A stretch of DNA of 32,638 nt, taken from NCBI GenBank assembly GCA_017517925.1, contig JAFWXS010000057.1, positions 1 to 32,638 of the forward strand. Reading direction: 5' to 3'. Positions 12,880 to 21,839 of this stretch are shown here, in pieces. Both the position numbers and the translations under genes were made by a program. A model generated the notes under the pieces. The model had not been told where the DNA came from. It saw only the letters and a program-made list of their open reading frames with translations, and ran no database searches. Every line of letters begins with the position of its first letter. Position 1 is the stretch's first letter. The DNA is from Bacteroidaceae bacterium (GTDB lineage Bacteria; Bacteroidota; Bacteroidia; Bacteroidales; Bacteroidaceae).

Positions 12880-13776
12880 TCACCTTGTACCCCAGTACAG
12901 GAATAGCATGCCGAGGAGCACGATCAGGAGGTCAATGGTCTTGCTCTTGAGATTCTTCTCACGGAAGAGCAAGGCACCGCAGAGGAATGACACCACTACG
13001 CTGCCGCGCCGCACCATGGAAACAACGGCGATGAGCGAGCCCTCTTGGGCCAGGGCGGTGAAGTAGGCAAAGTCGGCGGCACAGAGGAAGAGGGAGATGA
13101 GCGGTATCGCCCACGACCAGCGGAAGGGGGTACCTTGCCTACGCTGGGGATACCACAGCACCATGAGCACTATGCCCATGATAAGGCATTGGTAGAGGGT
13201 GAACCATGACTGCACGGCCATGCTGTCGAACCGCTGCATGAGGAACTTGTCGTACAATGCACTCACGGCACCGAGCAGCGAGGCCAGCGCCACACACCAT
13301 ATCCAGCGGTTGTAGCGGAAGTCGATGCCCTCACGCTTGCTGCTACGGCTGAGCAGCAGCACCGAGGCGATGGCGAGGAGCACGCCTATCCATTGGTATG
13401 TGTTGAGCCGCTCGCCGAAGATGAGCAGCGCACCCAGGAGCACCATCACGGGACGCGTAGCATTGATAGGTCCCACGATGGTGATGGGCAGATGCTTCAT
13501 GCCGAAGTAGCCGAAGAGCCATGAGCCGAGCACGATGAACGACTTGAGAATGATGTACTTGTGTACCTCCCATCCACACGCGGGCACGTAGACCATGGTG
13601 CCATCGAGCACGTCGGTAGTGCCCGAGAGGAGGATGAAGGGTAAGAAGATGCACGACGAGAACAGCGTGTTGAGGAAGAGCACGGGGATGACGGCATTGC
13701 CACGCAACGCCTGTTTCTTACTCACATCGTAGAGGCCGAGCAGCGCGGCCGAGAGGAATGCTAAGGATAACCACAT
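12880..13776 (-). CDS. EamA/DMT-family transporter
   Basis: An inner-membrane protein of 298 residues with about ten hydrophobic helices in two halves, as in the drug/metabolite transporter superfamily. Examples are MWLSLAFLSAALLGLYDV at the start, and TIVGPINATRPVMVLLGALL then LNTYQWIGVLLAIASVLLLS at the end of the first half. The frame is open further upstream, but those codons are low-complexity repeat sequence; the ATG at 13776 gives the usual short N-terminus. It follows the TPR gene on the same strand after 105 bp. The substrate cannot be told from sequence. Confidence 0.85.
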   Translation of the reverse strand: MWLSLAFLSAALLGLYDVSKKQALRGNAVIPVLFLNTLFSSCIFLPFILLSGTTDVLDGTMVYVPACGWEVHKYIILKSFIVLGSWLFGYFGMKHLPITIVGPINATRPVMVLLGALLIFGERLNTYQWIGVLLAIASVLLLSRSSKREGIDFRYNRWIWCVALASLLGAVSALYDKFLMQRFDSMAVQSWFTLYQCLIMGIVLMVLWYPQRRQGTPFRWSWAIPLISLFLCAADFAYFTALAQEGSLIAVVSMVRRGSVVVSFLCGALLFREKNLKSKTIDLLIVLLGMLFLYWGTR

Positions 13777-13881
13777 GGAATGATAATGACGAAAACGAAG
13801 ACGAAAACCACGGATTTCACTGAAATTACACGGATTTCTTCCTCCTAAACTCTTCACTCTTAATTCTTAACTCTTCACTCT
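13777..13881. repeat. Short direct repeats between TPR and transporter genes
   Basis: CACGGATTTC occurs twice (about 13808-13817 and 13829-13838), and AACTCTTCACTCTT occurs twice (about 13849-13862 and 13869-13882). Such simple repeats are common in Bacteroidales spacers and may come from slippage. Confidence 0.5.
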
Positions 13882-16134
13882 TCACTTATTGGTGCGATAG
13901 TAGGCATCGTACAGGTAGGCGAGTTCATCCTTGCGTGCTCCGAGCGACTCCAATAATCTCGAGTCGGAATATACGGTGTCGGCGAAAGTGGGGGGAGCGG
14001 CGTACTGTTCCTCGTCGTAAGGTTCTGAGGCGTGTAGCTCTTCGGCACGGGCCATGCAGCGGAAGCAGTCGTCGCGCTGTCCTTGTAACCAATAGTTGTA
14101 GGCGGCGTGTCGCCAGTCGGTAGCTGTGAGCTCGTCGGTGTGCTCGGCCATCATACGCTCGTAGTACTTGGTGGCCTGTGCGCCCTGCTCGTCCATGAAG
14201 CTACACTCGGCCAGGAGGCGGAGCGACTTGAGTGCTTCGGGGTGGTGATAGTCGAGCTTGTGTAGGCGAGGCAACGCCTCTTCATACTCGCCCAGTTCGT
14301 AGAGCAGTTCGGACACGTGGTAGGTGAGGCTGAGGTTGTCGGGCTTCATCGTCTCGGCTGTCTCGTAGTACTCGAGAGCCTTGCCATAGTTGCCGATGGC
14401 GCGGTGGCACTGTGCCAGATGATGGATGGTCCAGTAGCTGTCGGGCTTCATGAGGTCGGCCTTGGTGTAGGCTTCGATGGCATCGTCATACATCTTCATC
14501 TTTTGGTAGCAGAGTCCGAACTGCTGCAGTTGGGTGGCCTCCATGCGCTCGGGGTGATGGCCTTCGAGGCGGATGAAGCACTCGACGGCACGGAGGTAAC
14601 GCTTCAGCTTGATGTTGAGACCGATGAGCTTGAACAGGCAGTCGGGCTCTACGACGAGCGGGTAGAGGGGGTTGCTTCGCATCACTCCCAGTACGACATG
14701 ATTGAAGGGGTTGTCAAACTCCTGCGCATTGGTGAAGAGCTTGAAGAAACGGTAGAGGTTCTGCACATATTGGCGCAGAATGCTCTGTGTCGTTTGCTTG
14801 CTTATGCGCTTCAGGTCGGGCATGTCTGCACTCTCCTTGAGGGCTCGGTTCTGCTCGTCGAGCTGGCTCATCATGGCCTCGCGTTGTGCTTGCGGTATCT
14901 CGCGTATGGCGTAGCAGAAGGAGTATTTGTCGGAGTCGCACATGTAGGCCGACTGCAATATGGTGTCGGCAATCACGTTGCCCGTGCCGGGAGTGCCTAT
15001 GATGCCGAGCATATCGGCCTGCCACGCATCGAAGGGGCGGAACCAGTTGCTTATCGTATAGAAGAAGGGGTAACGCTTGAGTTGCGAGAAGGTGCTCATG
15101 TTTACATCCACGCCCTCCATCTGCCATTCGGTAATCTCGCGCATACTCTCCTCCAGGCCGCTCTCGTGCATCCACTGTTCCCAGTCGGGGTTGATGTCAT
15201 CGGCGTTCGGCTCTTCCTTGTTGATGTTGGGCATCCGGCGCAGCTTGGGGTTCTTCATCAGTTCGGGGATAATCTCCTCACGCATCTTGCGGTCTACCTC
15301 CTCGGTGTCGGTGCTGCGGATGAATTGCAGAATGACCTCACAAACCTGGTCGCCGAACATGGGGTCTTCGCTCAGCAGTTCGAGGCGGGCCTTCGCTTCG
15401 CTGTAGTAGCCTATGCGGTCGCCCCAGCAATAACAACAGATGACGATACCCACTAAGGCGCGGATGCTCACCATCGTCTCGGGATGGTAGTAGGCATCGC
15501 ACAGGAAGAGTAGCTTCGATGGGTCAAACATGCGCAGCAGGCTCAGCGTCACGGCACTCACGACGGTACACTGGTCGGCCCGGGTGATGGTGGGCGAGAG
15601 CAGCAAGGCATCGGCCTCGGCAGCTGTGGCTGCATCCCACGTACCCTGAGTCCAGAGGTCGGTGAACAGTGACGAGAGTTGCTTGTCGTGTGTGGTGGCA
15701 AGCTGTTGCATCTCCTCGCTGCCGGTAAGGCTACGTGTACCCTCAGCAAAGACTTCGAGCTGCAAACGGTAGGTGTGGAGCGACTCGCGGCGGACGGTCT
15801 TGCTTTGCGAGGTGTAGTAGGGCATCTCTTTGGTTCTATGTACTGCAAGAGTACAGCGGTCACTCAATTGCAGTGCATGTCCCACAAGCTGCAGATACAC
15901 GCGGTCGCGCTCGGGGTCTGCTACGCCTTGTTTGAAGTAGTCGATGAGCGCGTCATACGTTGTGGCGATTCCGCTCAGATCGTACTCCAACTCGGTGAGC
16001 CCCGCCTCGCGAATCTCCTTCGCAAGGTCTTCCAAAAAGTGGTAAAAATGATTCTTCTTGATATGGTCAATCCTGTGACCTGACAGACGATTTATGTTCA
16101 CAATGGTGGTTTTTATTCTATTATAAACGAACAT
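13882..16134 (-). CDS. TPR-repeat protein of unknown role
   Basis: A large 750-residue protein without signal peptide. Its C-terminal third has clear tetratricopeptide repeats, for example QQFGLCYQKMKMYDDAIEAY (about 534-553), IHHLAQCHRAIGNYGKALEY and YHVSELLYELGEYEEALPRL. The N-terminal two thirds are helical and have no domain I recognise. It is probably a cytoplasmic scaffold. It leads a possible two-gene unit with the EamA transporter and has a promoter at 16146-16177. The ATG at 16134 is 11 bp from the promoter -7 element, so the leader is very short. No function is claimed. Confidence 0.8.
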   Translation of the reverse strand: MFVYNRIKTTIVNINRLSGHRIDHIKKNHFYHFLEDLAKEIREAGLTELEYDLSGIATTYDALIDYFKQGVADPERDRVYLQLVGHALQLSDRCTLAVHRTKEMPYYTSQSKTVRRESLHTYRLQLEVFAEGTRSLTGSEEMQQLATTHDKQLSSLFTDLWTQGTWDAATAAEADALLLSPTITRADQCTVVSAVTLSLLRMFDPSKLLFLCDAYYHPETMVSIRALVGIVICCYCWGDRIGYYSEAKARLELLSEDPMFGDQVCEVILQFIRSTDTEEVDRKMREEIIPELMKNPKLRRMPNINKEEPNADDINPDWEQWMHESGLEESMREITEWQMEGVDVNMSTFSQLKRYPFFYTISNWFRPFDAWQADMLGIIGTPGTGNVIADTILQSAYMCDSDKYSFCYAIREIPQAQREAMMSQLDEQNRALKESADMPDLKRISKQTTQSILRQYVQNLYRFFKLFTNAQEFDNPFNHVVLGVMRSNPLYPLVVEPDCLFKLIGLNIKLKRYLRAVECFIRLEGHHPERMEATQLQQFGLCYQKMKMYDDAIEAYTKADLMKPDSYWTIHHLAQCHRAIGNYGKALEYYETAETMKPDNLSLTYHVSELLYELGEYEEALPRLHKLDYHHPEALKSLRLLAECSFMDEQGAQATKYYERMMAEHTDELTATDWRHAAYNYWLQGQRDDCFRCMARAEELHASEPYDEEQYAAPPTFADTVYSDSRLLESLGARKDELAYLYDAYYRTNK

Positions 16135-16145
16135 CTAATTTTGTA

Positions 16146-16177
16146 CAAAGTTCGCTAAGATTTCTGAACTATACAAA
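16146..16177 (-). promoter_or_regulatory. Promoter of the TPR gene
   Basis: On the minus strand, TTTG (16177-16174), 20 bp and GAACTTTG (16153-16146), one mismatch in the -7 element. The start codon follows after 11 bp. Confidence 0.65.
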
Positions 16178-16277
16178 CGATTGGTAATGATTTTTATATC
16201 CGATTGACATTGTAAATGTGCTCTAAAAGGATAAAAAACAAGGAAAAAGAGGCGTTTTGTAAAATAATCCTAAAAAA

Positions 16278-16311
16278 TTTGGTTGTTTCTAAATAAAAAT
16301 TACTACTTTTG
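16278..16311 (+). promoter_or_regulatory. Promoter of the glycogen operon
   Basis: TTTG (16278-16281) and TACTTTTG (16304-16311) are 22 bp apart, slightly longer than ideal. The debranching-enzyme ATG follows 36 bp later. Confidence 0.6.
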
Positions 16312-16347
16312 AGCAATTTATAGGCAAACTATTAATAATCTAAAGCT

Positions 16348-18288
16348 ATGGGATATTTAAGATTCGACAAGACGTTAATGACGAACTTAGAAGAATCGCT
16401 CCCTCGCGAGATATTGCGTACCAATAGGTCGGGCGCGTATAGCTGCTCTACCATTATTGACTGCAATACGAGAAAGTACCATGGACTGCTCGTTATCCCC
16501 ATCCCCGAGATGGACGATGAGAATCATGTACTGCTTTCTACCCTCGATGAGACAGTGATTCAGCACGGCGCCGAATTCAATCTTGGCGTTCACAAGTATT
16601 CGGGTAACAGCTTTAGTCCTCAGGGACACAAGTATATCCGAGAGTTTAACTGGCAGCGTGTGCCGACCACCATCTACCGTGTCGGTGGCGTAATCCTGAA
16701 GAAAGAGAAGGCTTTCGTGCATCACGAGAACCGTATCCTCATCCGTTACACATTGCTCGATGCGCATTCGGCTACGACATTGCGATTGCGCCCGTTCCTC
16801 GCTTTCCGCAGCGTGCGGCAGTTTACACACGAGAACTGGCAGGTGAATAAGAACTATCAGGAGGTGGACAACGGCATCAAGACATGTATGTACCCCGGCT
16901 ATCCCGAGCTCTACATGCAGACAAATAAGAAGAGCGAGTTTGTATACAACCCCGATTGGTATCGTGGCATGGAGTACCCCAAGGAGCAGGAGCGTGGCTA
17001 CCACTTCAACGAGGACCTCTACGTGCCCGGATATTTCGAGGTGCCCATCAAGAAGGGCGAGACCGTCATCTTCTCGGCCGGTATCTCTGAAGCCTCTTCA
17101 CGCAAGCTGAAGCAGATGTTCGAGCACGAATATGAAATCCGTCCCCCACGCGATACATTTAAGAATAGTATGATTATCGCCGGTCACCAGTTCCATAATT
17201 TGCAAGGCGACCGTCACTATATTCTGGCCGGTTATCCCTGGTTTAAGTGTCGTGCCCGCGATATGTTCGTGTCGCTTCCCGGCTTGACACTGGCCGTAGG
17301 CGAGATGGACGAGTTCCAGTCGGCTATGAAGACCGCTGCAGAAGCGATCAATGACTTCATTAACGAGCGACCCAGCGAGTGCAAGATATATGAGATGGAA
17401 CATCCTGATGTACTCCTTTGGGCCGTATGGACCTTGCAACAGTATGCCAAGAAGACCTCGCTGAAGCAGTGCTGGGACGAGTATGGCCAATTGTTGCAGG
17501 ATGTCATCGAGTATATCCGTCGTGGCAAGCATGACAATCTCTTCCTCCATGACAACGCGTTGCTCTATACTAATGGTAGAGACAAGGCGGTGACGTGGAT
17601 GAACTCTACTGCCAATGGCCGTCCTGTAGTGCCTCGTACCGGTTATGTTGTGGAAATCAATGCTTTGTGGTACAATGCGCTCCGCTTTGTTTCCGGACTT
17701 TGTCATGTGGGTGGCAATGAGGATATGTCTGAGACATTGAACGACCTCGCACAGCGTTGCCAGCTTTCATTCGTAGGCAAGTTCCTCAATGAGCACGGTT
17801 GGTTGTTCGACTATGTGGATGGTGATACTCCCGACTGGAGCGTACGTCCCAACATGATTTTTGCTGTCGCTCTTGACTACTCTCCGCTCGACCGCAAGCA
17901 GCAGAAGAGCGTGCTCGATATCGTTACCAAGGAGCTCCTCACTCCGAAGGGTCTCCGCTCGCTCAGCCCCAAGAGCTTCGGCTACAACCCCAACTATGTA
18001 GGTCCTCAGGTAGAGCGTGACTACGCTTACCATCAGGGTACTGCATGGCCTTGGCTCGGTGGCTTCTACATGGAGGCATACCTGCGCATCCACAAGATGA
18101 GCGGTCTGTCGTTCGTGGATCGCCAGCTCATCGGCTTCGAAGACGAGATGACATCGCACTGTATCGGCTCTATCCCCGAGCTGTTCGACGGTAACCCCCC
18201 GTTCACCGGTCGCGGTGCTGTAGCTTTCGCCATGAACGTGGCCGAGATATTGCGCATATTGGATGTATTAAAAGAGTATGACAATTAA
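16348..18288 (+). CDS. Glycogen debranching enzyme (amylo-alpha-1,6-glucosidase, GH133-like)
   Basis: Removes alpha-1,6 branches in glycogen, 646 residues, cytoplasmic. The N-terminal domain shows the family start: PREILRTNRSGAYSCSTIID then NTRKYHGLLVIP, followed by KEKAFVHHENRILIRYTLLD. The C-terminal (alpha/alpha)6 catalytic domain shows AGYPWFKCRARDMFVSLPGL, then RPVVPRTGYVVEINALWYNA and DYAYHQGTAWPWLGGFYMEA. All are typical of the bacterial/archaeal GDE family. It is the first gene of a three-gene operon, 19 bp before the glycosyltransferase, so it works with the synthase-like and GH57 enzymes on storage polysaccharide. Confidence 0.93.
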   Translation: MGYLRFDKTLMTNLEESLPREILRTNRSGAYSCSTIIDCNTRKYHGLLVIPIPEMDDENHVLLSTLDETVIQHGAEFNLGVHKYSGNSFSPQGHKYIREFNWQRVPTTIYRVGGVILKKEKAFVHHENRILIRYTLLDAHSATTLRLRPFLAFRSVRQFTHENWQVNKNYQEVDNGIKTCMYPGYPELYMQTNKKSEFVYNPDWYRGMEYPKEQERGYHFNEDLYVPGYFEVPIKKGETVIFSAGISEASSRKLKQMFEHEYEIRPPRDTFKNSMIIAGHQFHNLQGDRHYILAGYPWFKCRARDMFVSLPGLTLAVGEMDEFQSAMKTAAEAINDFINERPSECKIYEMEHPDVLLWAVWTLQQYAKKTSLKQCWDEYGQLLQDVIEYIRRGKHDNLFLHDNALLYTNGRDKAVTWMNSTANGRPVVPRTGYVVEINALWYNALRFVSGLCHVGGNEDMSETLNDLAQRCQLSFVGKFLNEHGWLFDYVDGDTPDWSVRPNMIFAVALDYSPLDRKQQKSVLDIVTKELLTPKGLRSLSPKSFGYNPNYVGPQVERDYAYHQGTAWPWLGGFYMEAYLRIHKMSGLSFVDRQLIGFEDEMTSHCIGSIPELFDGNPPFTGRGAVAFAMNVAEILRILDVLKEYDN

Positions 18289-18293
18289 TAAGT

Positions 18294-18299
18294 AGGAGG
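18294..18299 (+). promoter_or_regulatory. Full Shine-Dalgarno AGGAGG before the glycosyltransferase gene
   Basis: AGGAGG lies 8 nt before the ATG at 18308. Most genes in this window have no such site, which is normal for Bacteroidia, so its presence here is noteworthy. Confidence 0.7.
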
Positions 18300-18307
18300 A
18301 ACGATAT

Positions 18308-19615
18308 ATGAAAGTATTAATGTTCGGTTGGGAGTTTCCTCCTAAGATATATGGAGGTCTCGCTGTTGCCAGTTATGGTATAACGAAGGGATTGAGCCTT
18401 CAGGGCGATGTAGAAACCACCTTCTGTCTGCCCAAACCCACGGGCGAAGAGGAGGGGTTCCTGAAAATCATAAACATGAGTCAGGTTCCCGTCGTATGGC
18501 GCGACGTCAATTACGACTGGATAAAGGATAGGTTCGTTGGCCATAGGGCTGAGGACTACTATCGTTTCCGCGACCATCTCTATGCCGATTTCAATTATCT
18601 GCAAGGACTCGACGACCTGGGGTGCATACAGTTTGCCGGTGGTTATCCTGAGAATCTGCATGACGAAATCAATAACTTCAGCATCATCTCTGGTGTCTTG
18701 GCTCGTAGCGAGGAGTTTGACCTGATTCATGCACACGACTGGCTGACATACCCTGCAGGTGTGCATGCCAAGATGGTGAGCGGAAAGCCTTTGTGCATCC
18801 ACGTTCATGCTACCGACTTCGACCGCTCTCGTGGTAAGGTCAATCCCACGGTGTACAGCATAGAGAAGAATGGTATGGATCATGCTGATTGTATTATGTG
18901 TGTGTCAGAGCATACACGTCAGACCGTCATCCATCAGTATCACCAAGACCCACGCAAGTGTGTGGCCATGCACAATGCCGTATATCCTCTCAGTCAGGAG
19001 TTGGTGGATATTGTTCCCAACAAGAACCCCAACGAAAAGGTGGTTACCTATTTGGGACGTATCACCATGCAGAAGGGACCGGAGTATTTCGTGGAAGCTG
19101 CTGCTAAGGTACTTCAGCGCACTCGCAATATCCGTTTCTGTATGGCAGGTAGCGGTGATATGATGAATGCCATGATCCACTTGGCTGCTGAGCGCGGCAT
19201 TGCTGACCGTTTCCACTTCCCTGGATTCCAGAAAGGACGTCAAGTATATGAGGCATACAAGAATTCCGATGTCTTTGTAATGCCATCCGTTTCCGAACCT
19301 TTTGGTATTGCCCCGTTGGAGGCCATGCAATGTGGTTGTCCCTCCATCATTTCAAAGCAGTCGGGTTGTGGCGAGATTCTGGACAATGTGATCAAGGTCG
19401 ACTATTGGGACATCGACGCTTTGGCTGATGCTATGTATAGCGTATGTACCAACGAAGCCCTGTACGATTACCTCTCTGAGGAGGGTATCAAGGAGGTGGA
19501 CCGTATCACCTGGGAGAAGGTTGGCTTGCGCATACGTGAATGTTATAATCAGCTTTGTGGCCGTGGTTATTTCAATAACGACGACTACCTGGATGCTGTA
19601 AAAGATATAAAGTAA
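18308..19615 (+). CDS. Glycosyltransferase, glycogen-synthase type
   Basis: A GT-B glycosyltransferase of 435 residues. It starts like starch/glycogen synthases (MKVLMFGWEFPPKIYGGLAV), has DLIHAHDWLTYPAGV (about 139-153), and its C-terminal Rossmann half shows VVTYLGRITMQKGPEYFVEA and the donor-binding MPSVSEPFGIAPLEAMQCG. It would add glucose from a nucleotide sugar to glycogen; whether UDP- or ADP-glucose is used cannot be read here. It sits between debranching enzyme and GH57 genes, an arrangement usual in Bacteroides, which supports a glycogen role over cell-wall or capsule synthesis. Confidence 0.9.
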   Translation: MKVLMFGWEFPPKIYGGLAVASYGITKGLSLQGDVETTFCLPKPTGEEEGFLKIINMSQVPVVWRDVNYDWIKDRFVGHRAEDYYRFRDHLYADFNYLQGLDDLGCIQFAGGYPENLHDEINNFSIISGVLARSEEFDLIHAHDWLTYPAGVHAKMVSGKPLCIHVHATDFDRSRGKVNPTVYSIEKNGMDHADCIMCVSEHTRQTVIHQYHQDPRKCVAMHNAVYPLSQELVDIVPNKNPNEKVVTYLGRITMQKGPEYFVEAAAKVLQRTRNIRFCMAGSGDMMNAMIHLAAERGIADRFHFPGFQKGRQVYEAYKNSDVFVMPSVSEPFGIAPLEAMQCGCPSIISKQSGCGEILDNVIKVDYWDIDALADAMYSVCTNEALYDYLSEEGIKEVDRITWEKVGLRIRECYNQLCGRGYFNNDDYLDAVKDIK

Positions 19616-19670
19616 AAAGAGGCGGTTACGCTAAACAACAAAAAAGTTCAAAAGATTAAATATTCAAGTC

Positions 19671-21047
19671 ATGAAAACCATTTGTCTATATTTTGAGATA
19701 CATCAGATTGTTCATCTGAGAAGGTACCGCTTCTTCGATATAGGTACCGACCACTACTACTACGACGACTATGCCAACGAGGGTAGTATCAGCGATATTG
19801 CAGAGCGTTCTTATGTGCCCGCTCTCACCACCCTGCTCGACATGATTAAGAGCAGCAACGGTTACTTCAAGGTGGCCTTCTCGCTTTCAGGTGTAGGTCT
19901 CGAGCAACTCGAGCGTTATGCTCCCCAGGTGGTAGACCTCCTGCAGGAGATTAACAAGACCGGCTGTTGCGAATTCCTCGCCGAGCCTTACTCACACGGC
20001 CTCTCTTCACTGGCCAACGAGGAGTGCTTCCGCAGTGACGTTGATCGCATGTGCAAGAAAATCAAGCAGGTGTTCGGTAAGACTCCCAAGGTATTCCGCA
20101 ACTCAAGCCTTATCTACAGTGACGATATAGGTGCTCAAGTTGCAGCTATGGGCTTCAAGGGTGTACTTACCGAAGGTGCCAAGCACATCCTCGGATGGAA
20201 GAGTCCGCACTACCTCTATCACGCCAATACTAACCCCAACCTCAAGGTGTTGCTCCGTGACTTCAAGCTCTCTGATGATATCTCACTTCGCTTCTCCAAC
20301 ACTTCATGGGATGCATATCCCTTGATGGCGGGTACTTACATGGATTGGATTGCCGGCACTCCTGCCGAGGAGGAGGTAATCAATATCTTCATGGAACTCT
20401 CTGCCCTCGGTATCTTCCAGCCGCTGAGCTCAAATATCCTTGAGTTCTTCAAGGCTCTGCCCGAATGTGCACGTGAGCGCGGCATCTCGTTCTCTACCCC
20501 GAGCGAGGTAATCAAGAACTACAAGTCGGTAGGTCCTGTTGACGTTCCTTACCCCATGTCATGGGTCGACGAGGAGCGCGACATCAGCTCATGGCTGGGT
20601 AATACCATGCAGCGTGAGGCTTTCAACAAGCTCTACAGCGTAGCCGAGCGCGTGCTCATCGGTATCGACAAGCGCATCAAGCAGGACTGGGACTACCTGC
20701 AGGCGAGCGACAACTTCCGTTTCATGACCACCAAGCAGAACAAGGTGGGTATGAACCGCGGTATCTACGACTCACCTTACGATGCGTTCACCAACTACAT
20801 GAATATCCTCGGTGACTTTATCAGTCGTGTCAACTCGCTCTATCCTATAGACATCGACAATGAGGAACTCAACGCTCTGCTCACCACCATCAAGAATCAG
20901 GACAAGGAAATTGAGGATTTGACCAAGGAATTGGAGAAAATCAAGGGTGTTACTCTCCCCTCTGCCGAAGAGAAACCCAAGAAAACTGCCGCAAAGAAGC
21001 CTGCGGCAAAGAAAGCCAAGAAGACTGAAGAACCCAAGGCTGAGTAG
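19671..21047 (+). CDS. GH57 alpha-amylase/glucanotransferase-family enzyme with basic C-terminal tail
   Basis: A 458-residue glycoside hydrolase family 57 protein. The conserved regions are visible: LYFEIHQIVH (6-15), AEPYSHGLSS (104-113), GVLTEGAKHILGW with the likely nucleophile Glu168, and LSDDISLRFS with the likely acid/base Asp at 202 or 203. It is the third gene of the glycogen operon, 55 bp after the glycosyltransferase, and probably cuts or rearranges alpha-glucan. After the enzyme domain come a short predicted coiled coil (about 395-428) and a tail rich in Lys, Ala and Pro (AAKKPAAKKAKK), which is not part of GH57 and might bind an anionic partner. A terminator follows. Confidence 0.88.
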   Translation: MKTICLYFEIHQIVHLRRYRFFDIGTDHYYYDDYANEGSISDIAERSYVPALTTLLDMIKSSNGYFKVAFSLSGVGLEQLERYAPQVVDLLQEINKTGCCEFLAEPYSHGLSSLANEECFRSDVDRMCKKIKQVFGKTPKVFRNSSLIYSDDIGAQVAAMGFKGVLTEGAKHILGWKSPHYLYHANTNPNLKVLLRDFKLSDDISLRFSNTSWDAYPLMAGTYMDWIAGTPAEEEVINIFMELSALGIFQPLSSNILEFFKALPECARERGISFSTPSEVIKNYKSVGPVDVPYPMSWVDEERDISSWLGNTMQREAFNKLYSVAERVLIGIDKRIKQDWDYLQASDNFRFMTTKQNKVGMNRGIYDSPYDAFTNYMNILGDFISRVNSLYPIDIDNEELNALLTTIKNQDKEIEDLTKELEKIKGVTLPSAEEKPKKTAAKKPAAKKAKKTEEPKAE

Positions 21048-21077
21048 GATTTTGTAAACATACCTATATTATATAGG

Positions 21078-21114
21078 AAAGCACGTGCGCTTGTGAGAGT
21101 GTGCGTGCTTTTTT
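21078..21114 (+). terminator. Terminator of the glycogen operon
   Basis: AAAGCACG (21078-21085) pairs with CGTGCTTT (21104-21111) and runs into a T6 tract. A separate perfect palindrome CCTATA-TTA-TATAGG (21063-21077) lies just before. Confidence 0.8.
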
Positions 21115-21123
21115 GTGAATAAA

Positions 21124-21155
21124 TTTGGTGGATTGTGGAAAAAGTGCTAATTTTG
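21124..21155 (+). promoter_or_regulatory. Promoter of rpsF-rpsR-rplI
   Basis: TTTG (21124-21127), exactly 20 bp and TAATTTTG (21148-21155) match the consensus perfectly. Confidence 0.85.
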
Positions 21156-21200
21156 CAGCCGATTTCAAAAACTATATTTATTTATTAACAAAAAAAGAGT

Positions 21201-21548
21201 ATGAATCAGTACGAAACCGTTTTCATTTTGACTCCCGTTTTATCTGATGTTCAGATGAAGGAAGCGGTAGAGAAATTCAAGGGTATTCTTACCGCTGAGG
21301 GCGCTGAGATTATCAATGAAGAGAACTGGGGTATGAAGAAATTGGCATATCCTATTGAGAAGAAGTCAACAGGCTTCTATCAGTTGCTCGAGTTCAAGGC
21401 TGAGCCCACAGTAATTGACAAGTTGGAGTTGAACTTCCGTCGTGACGAACGCGTAATCCGTTACATCACTGTTAAGCTTGACAAGTATGCAGCTGAGTAC
21501 GCAGCAAAGAGAAAGAGTGTTAAACAAGCTAAAGCACAGGAGGCATAA
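21201..21548 (+). CDS. rpsF: Small ribosomal subunit protein bS6
   Basis: 115 residues, starting [18 protein letters not shown] as bS6 does, with [20 protein letters not shown] and [18 protein letters not shown]. It binds 16S rRNA together with bS18 on the platform. It is first in the operon, its ATG is preceded by A-rich sequence and no Shine-Dalgarno, and its last codons carry the Shine-Dalgarno of rpsR. The C-terminal [11 protein letters not shown] tail is short and basic. Confidence 0.97.
   Translation: MNQYETVFILTPVLSDVQMKEAVEKFKGILTAEGAEIINEENWGMKKLAYPIEKKSTGFYQLLEFKAEPTVIDKLELNFRRDERVIRYITVKLDKYAAEYAAKRKSVKQAKAQEA
21538..21543 (+). promoter_or_regulatory. Full Shine-Dalgarno of rpsR inside the rpsF 3' end
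   Basis: AGGAGG is 7 nt before the rpsR ATG and overlaps the last codons of rpsF. rpsF itself lacks such a site. Confidence 0.8.
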
Positions 21549-21550
21549 TT

Positions 21551-21820
21551 ATGGCAGTACAGAATGGTGAAATCCGCTACTTGACCCCCCCTACAGTAGA
21601 CGTTAAGAAGAAGAAATATTGCCGTTTTAAGAAGAGCGGTATCAAGTATGTAGACTACAAGGATCCCGAGTTCCTGAAAAAGTTCTTGAACGAGCAGGGT
21701 AAGATCCTTCCCCGTCGCATCACCGGTACATCACTCAAGTACCAGCGTCGTGTGGCTCAGGCCGTTAAGCGTGCTCGCCACTTGGCATTGCTTCCCTTTG
21801 TAACTGATATGATGAAATAA
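21551..21820 (+). CDS. rpsR: Small ribosomal subunit protein bS18
   Basis: 89 residues with the family core: [20 protein letters not shown], then [20 protein letters not shown] and [12 protein letters not shown]. It forms a heterodimer with bS6 on the 30S platform. It starts 2 bp after the rpsF stop, with a perfect AGGAGG at ideal spacing, so translation can restart efficiently. In Bacteroidia ribosomes, bS18 with bS6 and bS21 helps hide the anti-Shine-Dalgarno tail of 16S rRNA, so this site may be regulatory. Confidence 0.97.
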   Translation: MAVQNGEIRYLTPPTVDVKKKKYCRFKKSGIKYVDYKDPEFLKKFLNEQGKILPRRITGTSLKYQRRVAQAVKRARHLALLPFVTDMMK

Positions 21821-21825
21821 TTAAA

Positions 21826-21831
21826 AGGAGG
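21826..21831 (+). promoter_or_regulatory. Full Shine-Dalgarno of rplI
   Basis: AGGAGG lies 8 nt before the ATG at 21840, the second perfect site in this operon. Confidence 0.8.
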
Positions 21832-21839
21832 AACAAGAC

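Noticed and set aside
14317..15456. Long open frame of 379 codons on the plus strand
   Set aside because: It lies wholly within the TPR gene on the other strand and its hydrophobic, low-information sequence matches no family.
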